The notes under the pieces: model-generated
The model's input: the letters and a program-made list of their open reading frames with translations, nothing else
The model's database searches: none
What the model was told of the DNA's origin: nothing
Assembly (NCBI RefSeq): GCF_036898095.1
Contig: NC_090759.1
Coordinates: forward strand, 19,634,601-19,698,600
From: Palaemon carinicauda
Lineage: Eukaryota; Arthropoda; Malacostraca; Decapoda; Palaemonidae
Direction: 5' to 3'
Length of the DNA: 64,000 nt
Made by a program: the position numbers and the translations under genes
Shown here: positions 1 to 13,399 of the stretch, piece by piece
Layout of the letters: each line of letters starts with the position of its first letter
How positions within the stretch are numbered: the first letter of the stretch is position 1

Positions 1-255
1 TCCGTGTTTTCTGGCCTGGTCCACTCCCATAGGCCATGTTCGAAGCCACCTTCTAACACCCTTGGGATCTCATGGATGGTTACGCCTTTTCTCCATTCAA
101 CCATGTTCAGTCTGGTAATCTACCGTGTGGAGATTATGCTGGGACTCAGGTTAACCTTGGTGGCTCCCAGGTGTCCTCAAGTCGAATTTATCCCAATCTG
201 CCTAATCCAGAGAGTACTCCTTATGAACTTCATTTTCTCAGGCTATCCTGTGGTA
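1..255 (+). pseudogene. DIRS-1 RNase H/post-RNase H fragment (decayed)
   Basis: A broken conceptual translation on the plus strand resembles the region after RNase H in decapod DIRS-like retrotransposons: a weak proline-rich stretch, then a segment corresponding to the Phe-Asn-Leu-Ile-Gln and valine/alanine/proline-rich 'apply-to-the-plains' block that precedes the recombinase. The same order of short motifs is found in DIRS-2 near 17850-18000. Several stops and frame changes are present, so it is not functional. It runs off the left window edge and is cut on the right by a TA-flanked Tigger element. Recombinase sequence resumes at 3347, so the two pieces belong to one element. Confidence 0.55.
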
Positions 256-3200
256 CAGTGATGCTTCAGGATACGGTTTCATATCCTGATTTTTTCGTAT
301 CCTGAGTCGCGTTTTACATGTAAATAGCCTAATCCGTTCAAAGCCTTACGAAAAGACACCTTTTCTTTCGTAAACACGCTAAACTGTAGTAATAAACATG
401 CAATGCAGCCATTTCTATCATTCAATAATTAACCCAACCGTTAAAAACAGCCTAATCCATTCCAGAAACCACCATGAGATTATTCAATAATGTAGTTATA
501 GCCTAGGTATCCCCTCCAAGCCCTAAGAAAACGGTACGTTTTCTTTACTACTGTATAAAAGTTACGGTACTGTATGTAAAGCATTTGGATCAGTGAAGGT
601 TATTGTTACCTGTATGTACACCTAAATTAAGGATTGATACCTTGAAAAAAAGGTTACAGTTAATTAGTGTAACCAAAAAGTTGAAACTTACCTTTTGATT
701 GAGACGATGTCCGATAGCGAAGTTGCGGCAGAGGAGGATGGCATAAGGCAGAAAACGTAACAAGTGACAGACTACGTACAGTAATTTACACACTTAACAC
801 ATTAACACTTAAACTTTACGAAATAAAAAAATGGCAGAAATAATTAACACTTAACATTACGTATGGAAAACTATAAAATGAACGAAAAAATTACTTTAAC
901 ATTTAACGGTAACATAAAACTTAAAATTGAATTTTTTTTTTTTTGCTTTTTTATAACTTTACGTTTTTCATATTTTCTAAATTTCTTCATCACTTTCTTT
1001 TTCTGTTTCTTTTCTTTACTTTCACCTTCTAATTCTTCATCACTTCCTCTTTTCTGATTCTTTTCTTCACTTTCACCTTCGTCTTGACCTACTAATACCG
1101 CTGGCCTCTTTAATAAGACACTATCCATTGAAGCTTGTTTCTGCCTACTTTTCAACACATTACTAAACTGCGTTAGGCAAACGTCATTGCAATGTTGAAG
1201 CGCACGGTTGGTATAAACTTTTTCTGGATGTTCCTTTTCGACGTAGTCTGCCATTTTATGGAAACATGTGAGAATTTCCTTAATGTCTGCCGTTTTCAAA
1301 GGTGTAACATCCTCCTCATCACCGCTAGAGAACTGTTCTTGAACAACACTCATTTGCATAGTCTCCAACTCCTTCAGGTCGTCCGTCGTCAACTCCTCGT
1401 GGTGCTCCTCGATAAGTTCATCTATATCCTCGGCGCTAACTTCCAGCCCCATGGACGTACCTAGATGTACGATGTCAGCCACCTCAGACTGCTGAATGGG
1501 TTCAGGATCGTCAACGATCTCGGCTTCGCCTCCAGGCATCCCGAACCCCTCAAAGTCTCGTGCAAAGACAGCATCAGGCCACAGCTTCCTCCAAGATGAG
1601 TTCAGGGTACGCCTCGAAACTTCCTGCCAAGCGAGATCGATGAGTTTGAGGCATATCACGATATTAAAGTGATCTTTCCAGAATTCACACAGAGTGAGGT
1701 TTGTACTCTCTGTGACTTGGAAACATCTGTGGAAGAGATGCTTCGTGTACAATTTTTTAAAATTTGAAATAACTTGCTGGTCCATGGGCTGGAGGAGAGG
1801 GGTGGTGTTAGGCGGTAGATACAGGACCTTTATGAAGGAATACTCGGCCAGAAGATATTCCTCGAGGCCAGGAGGGTGAGCTGGAGCATTGTCCAATACC
1901 AGCAGATATTTCATAGGGAGGCGCTTTTCTTCCAAATATTTTCGGACTGTCGAACTGAAGCAGACATTCACCCAATCAATGAAAAGTTGCCTCGTTACCC
2001 AGGCTTTAGCATTCGCCCTCCACATCACGGGAAGGTTCTCCTTGATGACTTTGTGGGCTTTGAAGGCTTGGGGATTTTCAGAATGGTACACCAGCAGGGG
2101 CTTTATCTTGCAGTCCCCACTGGCATTTGCGCAAAAAGCAAGGGTAAGCCTGTCCTTCATAGGCTTATGTCCGGGTAGCCTCTTCTCCTCCGCCGTGATG
2201 AATGTCCGACGAGGCATTTTCTTCCAGAAAAGCCCAGTTTTGTCGCAATTGAAAACTTGCTGGGAACTGTAGCCTTCCTGCAGAGTCAACTCGTCGAACG
2301 TTTTAACAAAGGCTTCGGCGGCCTTCGTGTCCGAGCTGGCTGCCTCCCCATGCCGTACCACTGAATGAATGCCAGTCCTTCTCTTGAATTACTCGAACCA
2401 CCCCCGAGAAGCCTTGAACTCTGGGGGTTCCTGCTGGGATGTTCCTTCTCCTGCCCCTTCTTCAGCCAGAGAACGCACGAGATCACCGAAAATGGCGGAG
2501 GCCTTCTGGCAAATTGTAGTCTCAGTGATGGTGTCTCCTGAGATCTCTTTGTCTTTGATCCACACAAGAAGCAGCCTCTCCATCTCGTCATGCACGTGGG
2601 TTCTCTTGTTGGAGAAAATAGTGACGCCCTTAGAAGGTGCCGCTGCTTTGATGGCCGCCTTCTGCTTCAGGATGGTGCCTATTGTAGATGGATTCCGGCC
2701 ATACTCCTTGGCGATCGCACTTAAACGCATGCCAGACTCTTACTTTTTTACGATTTCAAGTTTCGTCTCCATCGAGAGCATTGTCTTCTTCTTCTTTCCT
2801 TCAGCAACATTCTTGGGACCCATGGCTACAGTAATACGTAATATAATACACTACGTACGTTATATACAGTACTATGTATAGTAAACACTAATACAGTACA
2901 GTGCACAGTAACGAATGTTTAATAACGATAACACGTGGCGTAGGAATGTACTGTATTTAACACTACGTCAAACAAGCGAAAGCACACAATGTCTGTTAAC
3001 GATACCATGGTCGGAACGAAAAGAGAGAGAGAGAGATGAACGCCCGTGCGTAAGCAAGCTGGGATAGTTGCCGACCAATAGGAAAGCAGGATCTTATGGC
3101 GTCAGCTAGCATCTGAGTAGGGAGATAACCAATGGGTGAGCGGGAGGCTGTAAGTGAGTCTACCCAAGTTCAAAGTCTGGCGACGCGCACTTTTTAAAAT

Positions 3201-3344
3201 TACTCTCGGCGACAAGTTGGGATCTTGTAAGGTTTTCGTATCCTGAAATTTTATTCGTATACTGGGGCATAAAAATCTTCGAATCGCTTTTCGTATCCTG
3301 AATTTTTCGTAAGCAGAAACTTTCGTATCCAGAGGTATCACTTT
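256..3344 (-). mobile_element. Tigger/pogo-type DNA transposon 1 (3.1 kb)
   Basis: The element starts with CAGTGATGCTTCAGGATACG at 256 and ends with the imperfect inverted copy at 3325-3344. It is flanked by TA at 254-255 and 3345-3346, the target duplication of Tc1/mariner-pogo elements. Sub-terminal repeats of the word CGTATCCTGA recur inside both ends (about 286-302 and 3237-3330). The transposase is on the minus strand (871-2823). The element is inserted in DIRS-1. Confidence 0.9.
871..2823 (-). pseudogene. Tigger transposase (CENP-B HTH + DDE_1), two nonsense codons
   Basis: Cut-and-paste transposase, expected to bind the terminal inverted repeats in the nucleus and move the element. 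One reading frame of 650 codons runs from the ATG at 2823 (MGPK start) to 871. It is interrupted by TAA at 2740-2742 (residue 28) and TAA at 2389-2391 (residue 145). A CENP-B type helix-turn-helix lies at about residues 12-70. The catalytic aspartates appear as Asp194 (FNCDKTG), Asp311 (LDNAPAH) and Asp348 (QPMDQQ). The C-terminal 80 residues are Lys/Glu rich and low in complexity. Two point mutations are the only obvious lesions, so the copy is fairly young but inactive. Homology to CENP-B and jerky proteins is expected for this family, but the TIRs show it is the transposon itself. Confidence 0.9.
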
Positions 3345-3346
3345 TA

Positions 3347-4112
3347 GACCTTTCTTTCTTTTGGGAGCTGTCTATGTTCATGAAGAACTTGAGCATTCTT
3401 GCCCACTCCAGGGCACTCAACCCCCAAAGTGGGACATATCCTCAAGGCTCTTATGTGTACCTTGTTTGAGCCTTTGAGAAGGTTGTGAGACAGAGATCTA
3501 ACTGTTAAGACTGTCTTTTAGGTAGCCTTACCATCGGTAAAGAAATTAAGTGAGTTGCAGTCTCTTATTTAGTCACCCACACTTACGGGTAGAAGGTCTC
3601 CTTCGTTTTGTGCCAGAGTTCATGGCCAAAATGCAGAGTCCATTAGCACATGACCCCAGCTTAGAGATCTTCTCCATCCCCTCTCTATATGAAGTGTCAG
3701 ATGATGATTGGGAAGGGATGCTTTTGTGTTGTGAGGGTTTTACAGTGCTATCTGAAGAGGACTCGACACTCCAGGCCTGAGTGTTAGTGACTCTTTGTTA
3801 GCACTGGCAGGTTAAAGAAAGAGGTGTCAAGGAGCTCTACTTCATTCTGGGTTTGTGAGACAATTGGTACAGTGTATGTCTTGACTGCACATAGTTGAAG
3901 TACCAGCTAGGACCGGAACTTGTGAAGTCTGAGGTTAGGCCCCACTCTTGCCTTAAAGAGGAATCTTGTAGTCATCCAGATTTTGAAGGTTGGGGTGTTT
4001 ATACACCAGGCCACCTTCACAGCATTTAACCTAAAGAAGTACCTACAGTACAAGTCCCTTGGCACCTTTGCAGTTGGTCTTGTGGTTGAAGCTCAAGTAG
4101 GTGAGTAGCAAG
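3347..4112 (+). pseudogene. DIRS-1 tyrosine recombinase remnant
   Basis: Broken plus-strand frames match a DIRS-type YR. An open stretch at 3550-3780 contains the segment Phe-Val-Pro-Glu-Phe-Met-Ala-Lys followed by an acidic block and a Cys-Arg/Leu segment typical of the middle of the domain. At about 3985-4112 the C-terminus is seen: a hydrophobic Thr-Phe-Thr-Ala-Phe stretch, then Gly-Thr-Phe-Ala-Val-Gly-Leu-Val-Val-Glu-Ala-Gln. The same tail shape recurs at 32138-32215 (minus), 45338-45388 and 47424-47505 (minus). Multiple stops are present. The YR would integrate circular DNA copies without making target-site duplications. Confidence 0.65.
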
Positions 4113-4915
4113 GTCACAATTCGGGATGGTACGCATCTTGTCTATGGTAATGTACATATGTGAGTCCAGAATGAAGGTAGAATGGTTGGCTCTTTTCCTC
4201 CATTCTTTCTGCTCCTCTTTGGGAGAAGAAACATTACTCAGTGGTTCTAACGTGGAGGTAAACTGCACTTCTGAGCTTCATCCCTTTAAACCTAGAGAAA
4301 TTCTCCCCCATCCTTCTGTAATTTTCCCCCTATCCTTCCTAGATGAGGGGTAAGATGGTGTAATATATATCAACCCATTGATCATCATATACCACATATA
4401 TTATTCCAAACTACTATTCTCTATAAATTGCTTTGATGAACACAAATAGGAGGTTGCTGGATCAGATAGATTGACATTTCCAGGGAAGAAAAAACCAACC
4501 AGTTCAGTTCTAGGGGGATTTCTGACCCACCAATCGGTGAATCTAATCGTTTAAAAGAGGAAAAGTAGTTACTGTATACACTTTGAAACAAATAACAAAT
4601 TGTTAAATTTTGTATTTTTCTTAACTATTCAAACCTGAGTCCTTTAAGTTAAACTTCACACCTCAGCCACCGCTCTCAGTCCTGAGCTGAAGGGTCACAA
4701 GTGAAGAGGTTTTGACAGGGAGGTGGGGGGGGGGGGGTTTTCCCTCATTGCTCACCACTTGTCTTAAGTACTGTACCTTGCTTATCGATTTCAATGAGCC
4801 TCCCGGCAACAACTACCAACAGTTTGTTATAAATTTTAACCACCTGTTTTCCAGCTTTGCTGAAATCATACTCTTGTTAAAGGACTCGGGGTATCGTGCC
4901 TGGAATAGTAGTTAC
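4113..4915 (+). mobile_element. DIRS-1 3' region: UTR, ICR-like segment and right ITR
   Basis: This non-coding tail follows the recombinase end. At about 4585-4645 lies an ICR-like segment, an AAATTTTGTATTTTTC run followed by TATTCAAACCT, the same kind of sequence as in the better preserved ICR at 45866-45970. From about 4645 to 4915 comes a stretch with a poly-G run (4726-4737) and a partial hairpin made from CACAAGTGAAG and CACCACTTGT, which I read as the right inverted terminal repeat. The outer boundary is approximate. Confidence 0.45.
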
Positions 4916-7900
4916 TAGGTCAGGCTTTGGTATAGATATGTATAGACTACGGTCATTGCTTGTTTGTGGATTAAAACGAGTACAAGTTTGTGGATTTGAA
5001 CAAGTGTGGTAGAATTGGCGAGGTTGATCTTAGCATGAGTGTAGCCAAGAAGAAATAGACTTTCAGTCAAGCTTATAAGGTAGCTGTTAAAAGTAATGAA
5101 GTAGATGTACAGTTGTGTGTTCAAAAGCAATAGTCTCTGTGATGGTTTAGGCATTAAAATTTTGAATAAGGATTATCTAGTCAAATTGCAGAGAGGATAA
5201 GACACTACCTTGAAATTTTTATGTAAGCTGGATGATGAGCTCAATGTTTGTAAGGGAACCTTTTGCCTAATTAACAGTAGTCAGTACCTTAGTAACTCTT
5301 GAGATTTTTATACTGTGATAGTTTAACAAGTGAATGAAATGTAACTATATTTCCAATGGGATTCTTTATTTTCATATTCAAATATTGTGTACAATATATT
5401 TTATGCCTAATAACTCACAGGATTGTATGAGGATTTTGTGGCCTTTCATTTCTACTTAAGTTTTATAACTTAAAGTTGGACAAAGAATAGATAACAAATA
5501 AACCAACAGCTTCATTATGAAAGATTACAACTGGCTTCTTTCACTAAAATAAAAGAATTATAAAGAAAACTTACAAATATTACATGGTGTTAAAATGGAA
5601 ACATACACAATTCTTATACAGAAAACCTTAACTCAAAATTAATCTACTTTATTTTTAAGGAGTTATCTAATATCAAACGCAATTTAATTCTTATGAAAAT
5701 GTTTGTACACGGTCTTGAAATTTCAAAATAACCATAAGATAATTTATGACATTAAATTACCATTTTTGTTTTAAAATAAGTTTAATTATCAAACTTTGTT
5801 GATTTCAAGGCTTTTGTTGTGTACTGGAGTTATTTGCCCAATTTTCAGCTCATTTTTAAAGTTAAGAAAATATTTGTCCAATACTGTAATGAAGGGAAAT
5901 TGTATTGTTTTGATATTTAATCATTAAGTTTTTTGTTTTACACTTGTCAATCACTTTACAAATAAGTCCATTGGTGTAGTGTAGAGGCATTACAGTAATT
6001 GTACAGTATCAGGTACTGTATAGGCAATATACACTCAAATAGATTTATAAGATAAACCAAACATGTTCTGTTCAATATTTAACTTTTGTTTTTTCATTAA
6101 AAATGACTTCAACTTTCATTAGGCTCTGGGGTGCAAGATAATTGAATTAACTTGTATACTGATAGAGACAATAATAAGCTACTTAAAATAATGAAAGTGG
6201 TGTAATAATTTTTACCATAAAATTCCATTACATGTCCATTAATTTTCTTTGACTATACTGTAATCTCTCTTCCTATCCTTAAAAAAATAAAAATAATGTA
6301 ATTTTATTGATTTAAAAAACAGCTGTTGCCTGAAAACATATTTTAAGGCCATGAATACTGCAGTTTCGAGTACATATACTTTGTAAAGTAAAATCCAATT
6401 TAAAAAAGTTCTGTAATGTAAACTTTGTCATTGAAACTGCTAAGATATATATTTACTTCTTTAATATTAAATTGGCACAAAAACTGCCAGCAATAGAATA
6501 TGAAGTTTAGAGTATTTGTAAACTGTCTGGCATAAACGGCATAATACTGATGAGCTCACATCTTATAAGAAAATTACACGATTCAAAGAGATGCAAAATG
6601 AAGCATCTTAGCTAACCTGTTAACAAAATAAAACTAGTAATTACAGCCAGCTGTCATTAAAAAAATATTTAATAATACTAAATTTAGTGATAATGTACAA
6701 AGCTTCCACCTCAAATTAAAATTTGAAATATAAGTAAAAAATAAATGGGGCCACATAGTCAAATTCATAAAAAAAATGCCAAATTAGAAAAATAATTTCT
6801 TTGTTCCATTCTTGCTCAGGACCTTAAACAGTTTTCCTTTCACTTTTAATCTTGAACATCATTTGTGCAAATGAATTGAATGAAAACGTGCGAGGATTTC
6901 CTTTTGATTTTTCAGCCCCTGCAAGTTCCAATGAGGGAATGGTAAACTATTTGGGATGTACAGAACAAAGAAAATTCTCCTTATTTTATGAAGTTTTCAT
7001 ATAACAAAAGGGAATTTGGAAATGGACGTGAGCAACATTTGCATAAAGGTCACAAACATAAATGACACTTAAAAACCAATCAATCACTTAAATATTGCCA
7101 AAATTCTGTCAAATTCCATCTCAACTGAATCATATGCCTTCATCCATACTGAATAGAATGCAATTCATCAATTGTAATTGTGAGTCTTTCTTGGTACAAC
7201 ATCTGTGTGCACACATCAGAACCAACCTGCTGCCATTGCAGTTTTTCTTTTACTTAATATATTTCATATATTTTTGTGTTTATGCCAGACGGATAATAAG
7301 AGTAAATGTACATTAGACCTATTCAAAATGCCTGACAAAGTATGCACATATTTTGTACACACGAGATGTGGAAAAAGAAGGCCATCATGCACAAAGGTAT
7401 AAATCATATAGGGTTAATATGGATTATTCCTCTATGTACACACACACACACACACCATAATTTTCATATCAGTTTTTCCTATATAATCTATATATATTTA
7501 TAGATGTCTATTTTTTTATTTTGAGTAGGCATTGCCTGAGTCTTCTAACATGTTCATTTAGGAAACCCTTAACAAACAGTAAACTATGATTATGAGTGTT
7601 TGTAGTTTGAATGTGAACATTGTTTGTGTAAATACATGTACTGTATGTATGCATTTATTGTAAAAGCATATATATTACATTCAAAATAAATGCATATGAG
7701 TGGTCTTTAAAATGCTGTGTTTGTTTCGGGAGTAATGACTCATGCACCAGCATTAGATTTTCTAGTCTGTTTGGTCCACTTAACATCCTGGGATTTCAGA
7801 TATCCAAATGTTAAATACATGCTCAGTGGTAAAACAATATACCTAAGTGTTCCTCAGTGAATACACATGTTCACTGGGTAAGATGTCTTCAATGGCTTGG

Positions 7901-10688
7901 GTTTTAGTGATGTGATCAAAGTCAAAATCATATTACACTTTAGAAGAATAAAATACATAAAATCCATAAATTAATGAAACCATAAAATCTTGTCCATATT
8001 AAAACATGAAGAAAAAAAAATTTGTTTGATAGACAGACAAGCATGCAGAAATACTAAATTGTCAGATGACCATGTAAATTTTGTTTTGTTTGCTTTACCT
8101 GTCACTAAGTATTTCTTATAATTCACATGAAATATACATATATAAATACATGCCAATAGGTATTGTACAAGGAGACAGTTAGCACCCGTTTGCTTTTGAG
8201 TGCATATTTTCACTTTAATAGTACATTAATTCTTCAAATATTTTGATGGAGCACAAAAAAAAATTTGTGATTAAGTTCATAGTATATTATATAAATTATT
8301 CATCCTTTTTAGTAAATGTCATGTAATTTTATATTTAATAGCAAAGCTTACAAGATCATTGCACCTTTCAAAATGTTCAATTTTGTTTTGTGTGCACGTG
8401 CCAGCTGCACATTTTATATACTGTATATGTATATACATACACAATTTTATATATATGCGAGTACTGTACACGCAATATAATTTATATTTTTTTAAGAATT
8501 CACTTTAACAAATCCATTTCAAGATATTAAATGAAACTATTCCAACAGGTAGTTCCTAAACTTAGGAGAGCTCTTAACTTATGCTTTAGCTAAGCATCCT
8601 TTTTAGATATTAAGTATGTTGTAATTAAATATCTTAAATTTAATTATAAATGCTAAGTGGAGTTTAGTGTTGACCAGAAATCACATGGAATTACAATTAG
8701 CTGTGAAATATCTTGCTCACTTAATTGTTCTGCACTGTTGGATTTCGTTACTCATCAAGCCAGACCTTTAAAAAAATCTATCAAGTGTACTGTATACATA
8801 TTATCCTAAATTGGTTGAAATATCAGTTTAAAGTCGATATATCTGTTGAAAATAAATAGAAACCCATTTTTATTTAGCAAAATGTATAGCATACATGAAT
8901 TTTCAGCCGTTTTCACCTGCTCAGTTTTGTTTGCCAAACTCGAGGATTTTTTTTCATTATTTTTGCCAAGGGAATTTTACTCTGATTATACATGAATCCC
9001 ATAACTTCTCGTTGACTAAGTGTAAATGTTTTATTTGTATAATCACTACAACAGGAGAGACTGGAAGCCTTAATATATGTTGCCTTTCAATATTTGCTAA
9101 AGCTAAATAATTAAATTAGTATTTTGATGCTCATCAATTGAAGTAGTACTGTTTCAACCACTATAATGATTTTTTTGCAAGTACTTTTCACTTGGCTCCA
9201 TTGTAACATATATTTTTTCTTCTGTTAATTACTATGTTCATTAAAATTATGTTAAATCTTATTTATTTTAAAGACTAGCTATTATCATTTTATATAAATT
9301 TGCTGCCCTTGTATTTCTTGTGTTTGCTTGTCTGTCTTCCCACACAATAATATACAAATTCATTCAAAAATCAGATGATATCTGCATATAAGTAAAGTAA
9401 CAAGGATGCAACGTAATATACTATCTAACAAATTAAATACAATTAAAAATGACATTATACATAACTACTGTCCTTAGATAAAAATTTTCCTTAGAATTAA
9501 ATTCTCCATGTAAATAATTAAATATAAATAGACCATTTCATTTTTGTTTTATGTATATAGAAAGAACAAATACTTCTGAGCAATCTCTTTCTTTCGCCAT
9601 TAAAAGGCACAATATTTTTGCTTCTACTGTATCTCGGTATTAAAATTCACAAGAACTGAGAAATGGTAAAAAGTTAAATTTTTGTAAGTCACAAAACTTT
9701 TTAAACTGATACCAGTATAAACAGAAAACTATAATTTTATGGAAACTATAAGCTTAAAATTGGTGTAAACTCGTAGCAAGTTGTTTTCTCTTCATTTGTC
9801 TTAGGTGTATTCCACGTGCAATTTAATAAGTGAACACACACACAATGTCAGTAATGTATTTACCATATATATATGTATAGTTATATCTATAAATTATGAA
9901 TATAATAGAAAATTGAACTAATTAATCTAAACTTAGCCTCAATATCAAAATATTTATTACATTCAACTAGAAAAAAGTTTTAAGAGATTTCTGAGTTTCG
10001 TAACCGGGTCTTAAGCTTCTTGAACGAAGATGTATAGAAAATTGAGTCATCCTTATTGTGAACTCTTTGCCCAGACGATCTCTTATATTGCCACAGGTAA
10101 ATAGGCCTAAAGCAGCAATACATAAAACTCTCCATCATCACAGATTTCATGGGATTACTTACTAACTACATTTCTTGGGGTTGGGGGAGGAAAAGGGGAG
10201 GAGGAGCAGAGGAGAGGAGATAGACTGATGATGAAGTGAAATCACAGTGATCTTGTTGCTTATGCTATATGCACACTGCTCTGTAACCCAACATATTTTG
10301 CATCCGTTCCTTAATTTAATTTTTAAACCCATAATTTCTTTTCATCCATTGCCAGCTTTTTTCTTCCTCTTTCTTAGATTACAATAAAAGTTTGTCTTCT
10401 AAACATGTCACTCTCCAACTCTCCCATTCATCTTATTTTAGTTTTTGTCATTTCATGTGTTTCAAGTATGCCTCAGTTCAATCTGATAGTCATCTGCTTT
10501 CATTGACCTTATACAGTTTATCCATTGTACTATTTCTGTTTATTTAGTATTCTAACCAATAAACTGAGTGTCTACTATGTCAAAGACAACAAAAGAGCAC
10601 TTCAAATATTTTCATACTCAACACACTGAAAATGAAAATTCCACTCAGGTAGTCAAAAGAATCTTTTCCTCTACCACTGTTTTTACTT
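4916..10688. other. AT-rich, gene-poor stretch; possible long 3' UTR of a minus-strand host gene
   Basis: No ORF here looks like a protein and I see no TIR, LTR or LINE signature. The sequence is strongly AT-rich, with many copies of TACTGTA and TGTATATA words and several minus-strand AATAAA signals (for example TTTATT on the plus strand near 5365, 9257 and 10541). It lies directly downstream, in minus-strand sense, of the candidate terminal exon at 10689-10790, so all or part could be its 3' UTR. This is inference only. Confidence 0.3.
7438..7456. repeat. (CA)n microsatellite
   Basis: A run of about nine CA dinucleotides, seen directly. Confidence 0.95.
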
Positions 10689-10790
10689 TCAGTCACCTGC
10701 ACTCTGCAATGTAGCTGGATTGAGTACTAATTCACTATTGCTTCTACTTGCGTTAGAATGAACATCTGGTAGTTTTGATGCCTTTGATGC
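10689..10790 (-). CDS. Candidate last coding exon of an unidentified host gene
   Basis: On the minus strand a good 3' splice site (GTTTCTTTTTCAG, complement of 10791-10803) is followed by 33 open codons and a TGA at 10689-10691. The peptide begins ASKASKLPDVHSNASRSN and ends with LQSAGD. Its hydrophilic, Ser/Asn-rich make-up would suit a protein C-terminus. It sits in the only long repeat-poor block of the window, with an AT-rich stretch downstream that could be a 3' UTR. I do not recognise the protein. The open run is short enough to be chance, and no upstream exon was identified. Confidence 0.3.
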   Translation of the reverse strand, partial: ASKASKLPDVHSNASRSNSELVLNPATLQSAGD

Positions 10791-10803
10791 CTGAAAAAGA
10801 AAC

Positions 10804-11572
10804 AACTGTGTTAAAAGATGGAAAGTATCTCAACTGATCAAGAATGTTGAATGTCACTTGTTGGGTTAAGGCACTTGAACAGTTCTCAAATCAAAAGTGG
10901 GAATGCATATTCTGTATACTGTACATAAAATTATAAAGATGCCAATTTTCATAATTAAATCAGTCATACAGAAACTAATCTTAAAATAACCAGTGAGGCT
11001 GCTGACAAGTATTTTGCTGTAATAGTACTGATGAACTAAAGAAAAAAAATGCTTATGAAATATGCAGGGCATCTGCATTACTCTACTGTTAAAGGAGAAT
11101 TCAGGACAAATTATCATAATTAATAATATTAGCATTCAGAAATGTTGTTTTTACATATTTTCTTAGACAGTTTCGTTCTAATTTTCAAGTTATGTATATA
11201 CACAATACACTAAACTAGAATTTTTTTGTTTTGTGACATATGGTACATAGATACTGTACACAATTACTTTGGTACTTTATTGACTCCTATGATATTTCAG
11301 ATAAAGTACAGTACAGTATATAGTTTTCTGTCTATTATGTTACTGTATTTGTGAGGTATATGAAAAACCTGGTTAAATGAATGCATGTACATATGGTGTA
11401 TTTTTCAGATGTTTGATATACTGTGTTGTTAAATATTGAAGTTGATATATAAGAATCCTTTAAAAAAAGGGGGGGATGAGTGAGCAAAACATTTTAATGC
11501 ACATTTTTTCCTGGAAATGTAACCAAACTTTATGAGATAAAAGGGGAAGGTAGTAATTTCATTTTGTATTAA
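10804..11572. other. AT-rich non-coding stretch (possible intron)
   Basis: I see no convincing ORF or repeat family here. If the exon at 10689-10790 is real, this would be its upstream intron. Confidence 0.3.
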
Positions 11573-11677
11573 CATAGAGAGTAGAGGTCCCCTTTTTGTT
11601 TTTGTTTCTTTGTTGATGTCGGCTACCCCCCAAAATTGGGGAAAGTGCCTTGGTATATGTATGTATGTATGTATGTA
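11573..11677 (+). mobile_element. 5'-truncated 3' end of the RTE-like LINE
   Basis: About 105 bp nearly identical to the last 105 bp of the RTE-like element at 27785-29961: a GAGAGTRGAGGTCCCC stretch, a T-rich run, then CTACCCCCCAAAATTGGG and a (TATG)n tail. A severe 5' truncation ending in a short tandem tail is typical of target-primed reverse transcription. Confidence 0.85.
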
Positions 11678-13399
11678 CTAAATTTGCTTAACAATAGTTG
11701 CATGTAAGGAATGTTTTATTTTGCTGAAATTAATACAGTTCTCGGGTGTATTCTTTATTAAACAAATATTCAGTCTACTACAATGGTTTTAGATCACAAA
11801 TCAAAAGCTAATGTTCCTTTTAATGAATTATCAGTTCATTGGTGGTGAGAAGGTTATTAAGAATATATAAAGATCTCAATGTAGGATTTGATGTTTAGAT
11901 TAATCCTACAACTTTCTTGGCATTTCAGTTAAGTTGAAATCAGGATAACTTGAATGGGCTACAGAAATACAGACGAGGGATATTCAGAAGGATTGGCAAG
12001 TCATGCAAAAGTCTTAATATGTATAGCTTATCTATAAAAGGTAGGTGACATGTGTATATTTGGAATTTTTGTAACATTACATTTGATATCAGATATGTAT
12101 GCATGCAGGTTGTTAATATAACTTTACATAAATTAGATGGCATATTTGTTTAAAACTTTGTAAAGGGTATCAATGGTGATCAATGACCAGAAGGATATTT
12201 TTGGGGTGAATGTTCTGTGTGGTTTAAAAAACTATCCTGTGAAAGGCTAGAACAGGGAATCCAATATGACAAGAAAATTCCAAAGAAATATTGTCCTCCC
12301 TTCTTCAGAGCCAGTGTATCAGTGTGCACAGCACTGACTGTGTTAGTATAAGGAAGACCTACATACTCATGCTCTATGGAATCCTTCACAGCACCTCTTA
12401 TGCTGATATACATTGCCCACGCAATGACACATTGCTGAGAGCCAACATTAGTACCAGAACAGAGGAAACCTGGTTGCTAGTATGTTTGACTACCAACTTT
12501 TGGATTAGTTGGCAAATACATGAGGACATTTTTTTTACTGCATGCTCTTAGTACCAGAAGGTAATGGATACACCTCAACCTTCAAGATGAGTGATTTATA
12601 AGTATAATCAAGTTGTGTGCAGTAATCCTATTTAACAAGACACTGCCATGCCCACTACCGTTATCACAGTGCATGTTGTGCCTCTTGGGGCAGAGCTTGG
12701 GACCCTGTAAATTGCCTTATCTGCCTGCAGTGGATTCATGGTGCAAAGAATAGGGATCAATTAGGTCATACACCTGGCAGCACTGGCAATGATCATACCG
12801 AAGTTTTATTCCTTGCCAACAGATGGCATTATCGGTAAGCCAGAGTGCCAATCAGCTTATGTTATTTGTAAAGGAAAGTCACAGCATTTCAGAAGAGATT
12901 AACTCCATTTTTACAGCACCGATAATAATACAATAATAGCAGCATTAAAATAAGGATGCATGGAGTTTAGGGTAGGTAAAAGTACCGAGCCTAAGCTGGA
13001 TTAGTGAGCATCAGAGAGATTAGCCTAAGCCTACGGGAGGTCTCAGACTTTATCTACGATGCATGAGACACGTTGATTTTTTGAGCCAAAATTTTTGGAA
13101 AGAAAATGCGGCCTATATAGCGTCAAATATCGTACTTATTGAATGTCCCTGTCTTTAGGATATTAAAGAACAATTCCTCTCTGGCAGGTACATCCTCAAC
13201 AAAATTCTTGGGGGAAGACATTTTATATGATGCCAGCAACATTTTCAAGTTCATATTTGAAGCTGGCCCACTTACTCTAAGTTATTAATTTGTTTTTTTT
13301 TTTTTCCATTTTTAATTATATCTTGAATTGGTTGTTATTAATCACTCTCAAATCAGCATCGGTGAACATTGTTATGATGCCAGATAATTGACATTAATT
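11678..13399. other. Unannotated, moderately AT-rich stretch
   Basis: I see no family signature. A minus-strand open frame of 77 codons (12180-12413) and an overlapping plus-strand one have no recognisable motif. The last 400 bases contain a T10-plus run near 13291. This may be intron, intergenic DNA or very old repeat. Confidence 0.3.

Noticed and set aside
1694..2272. Plus-strand ORFs of 60-127 codons
   Set aside because: They are antisense shadows of the Tigger transposase.
871..2823. A host CENP-B or jerky-like gene
   Set aside because: The frame is enclosed by TA-flanked inverted repeats and carries two stops, so it is a transposon transposase.
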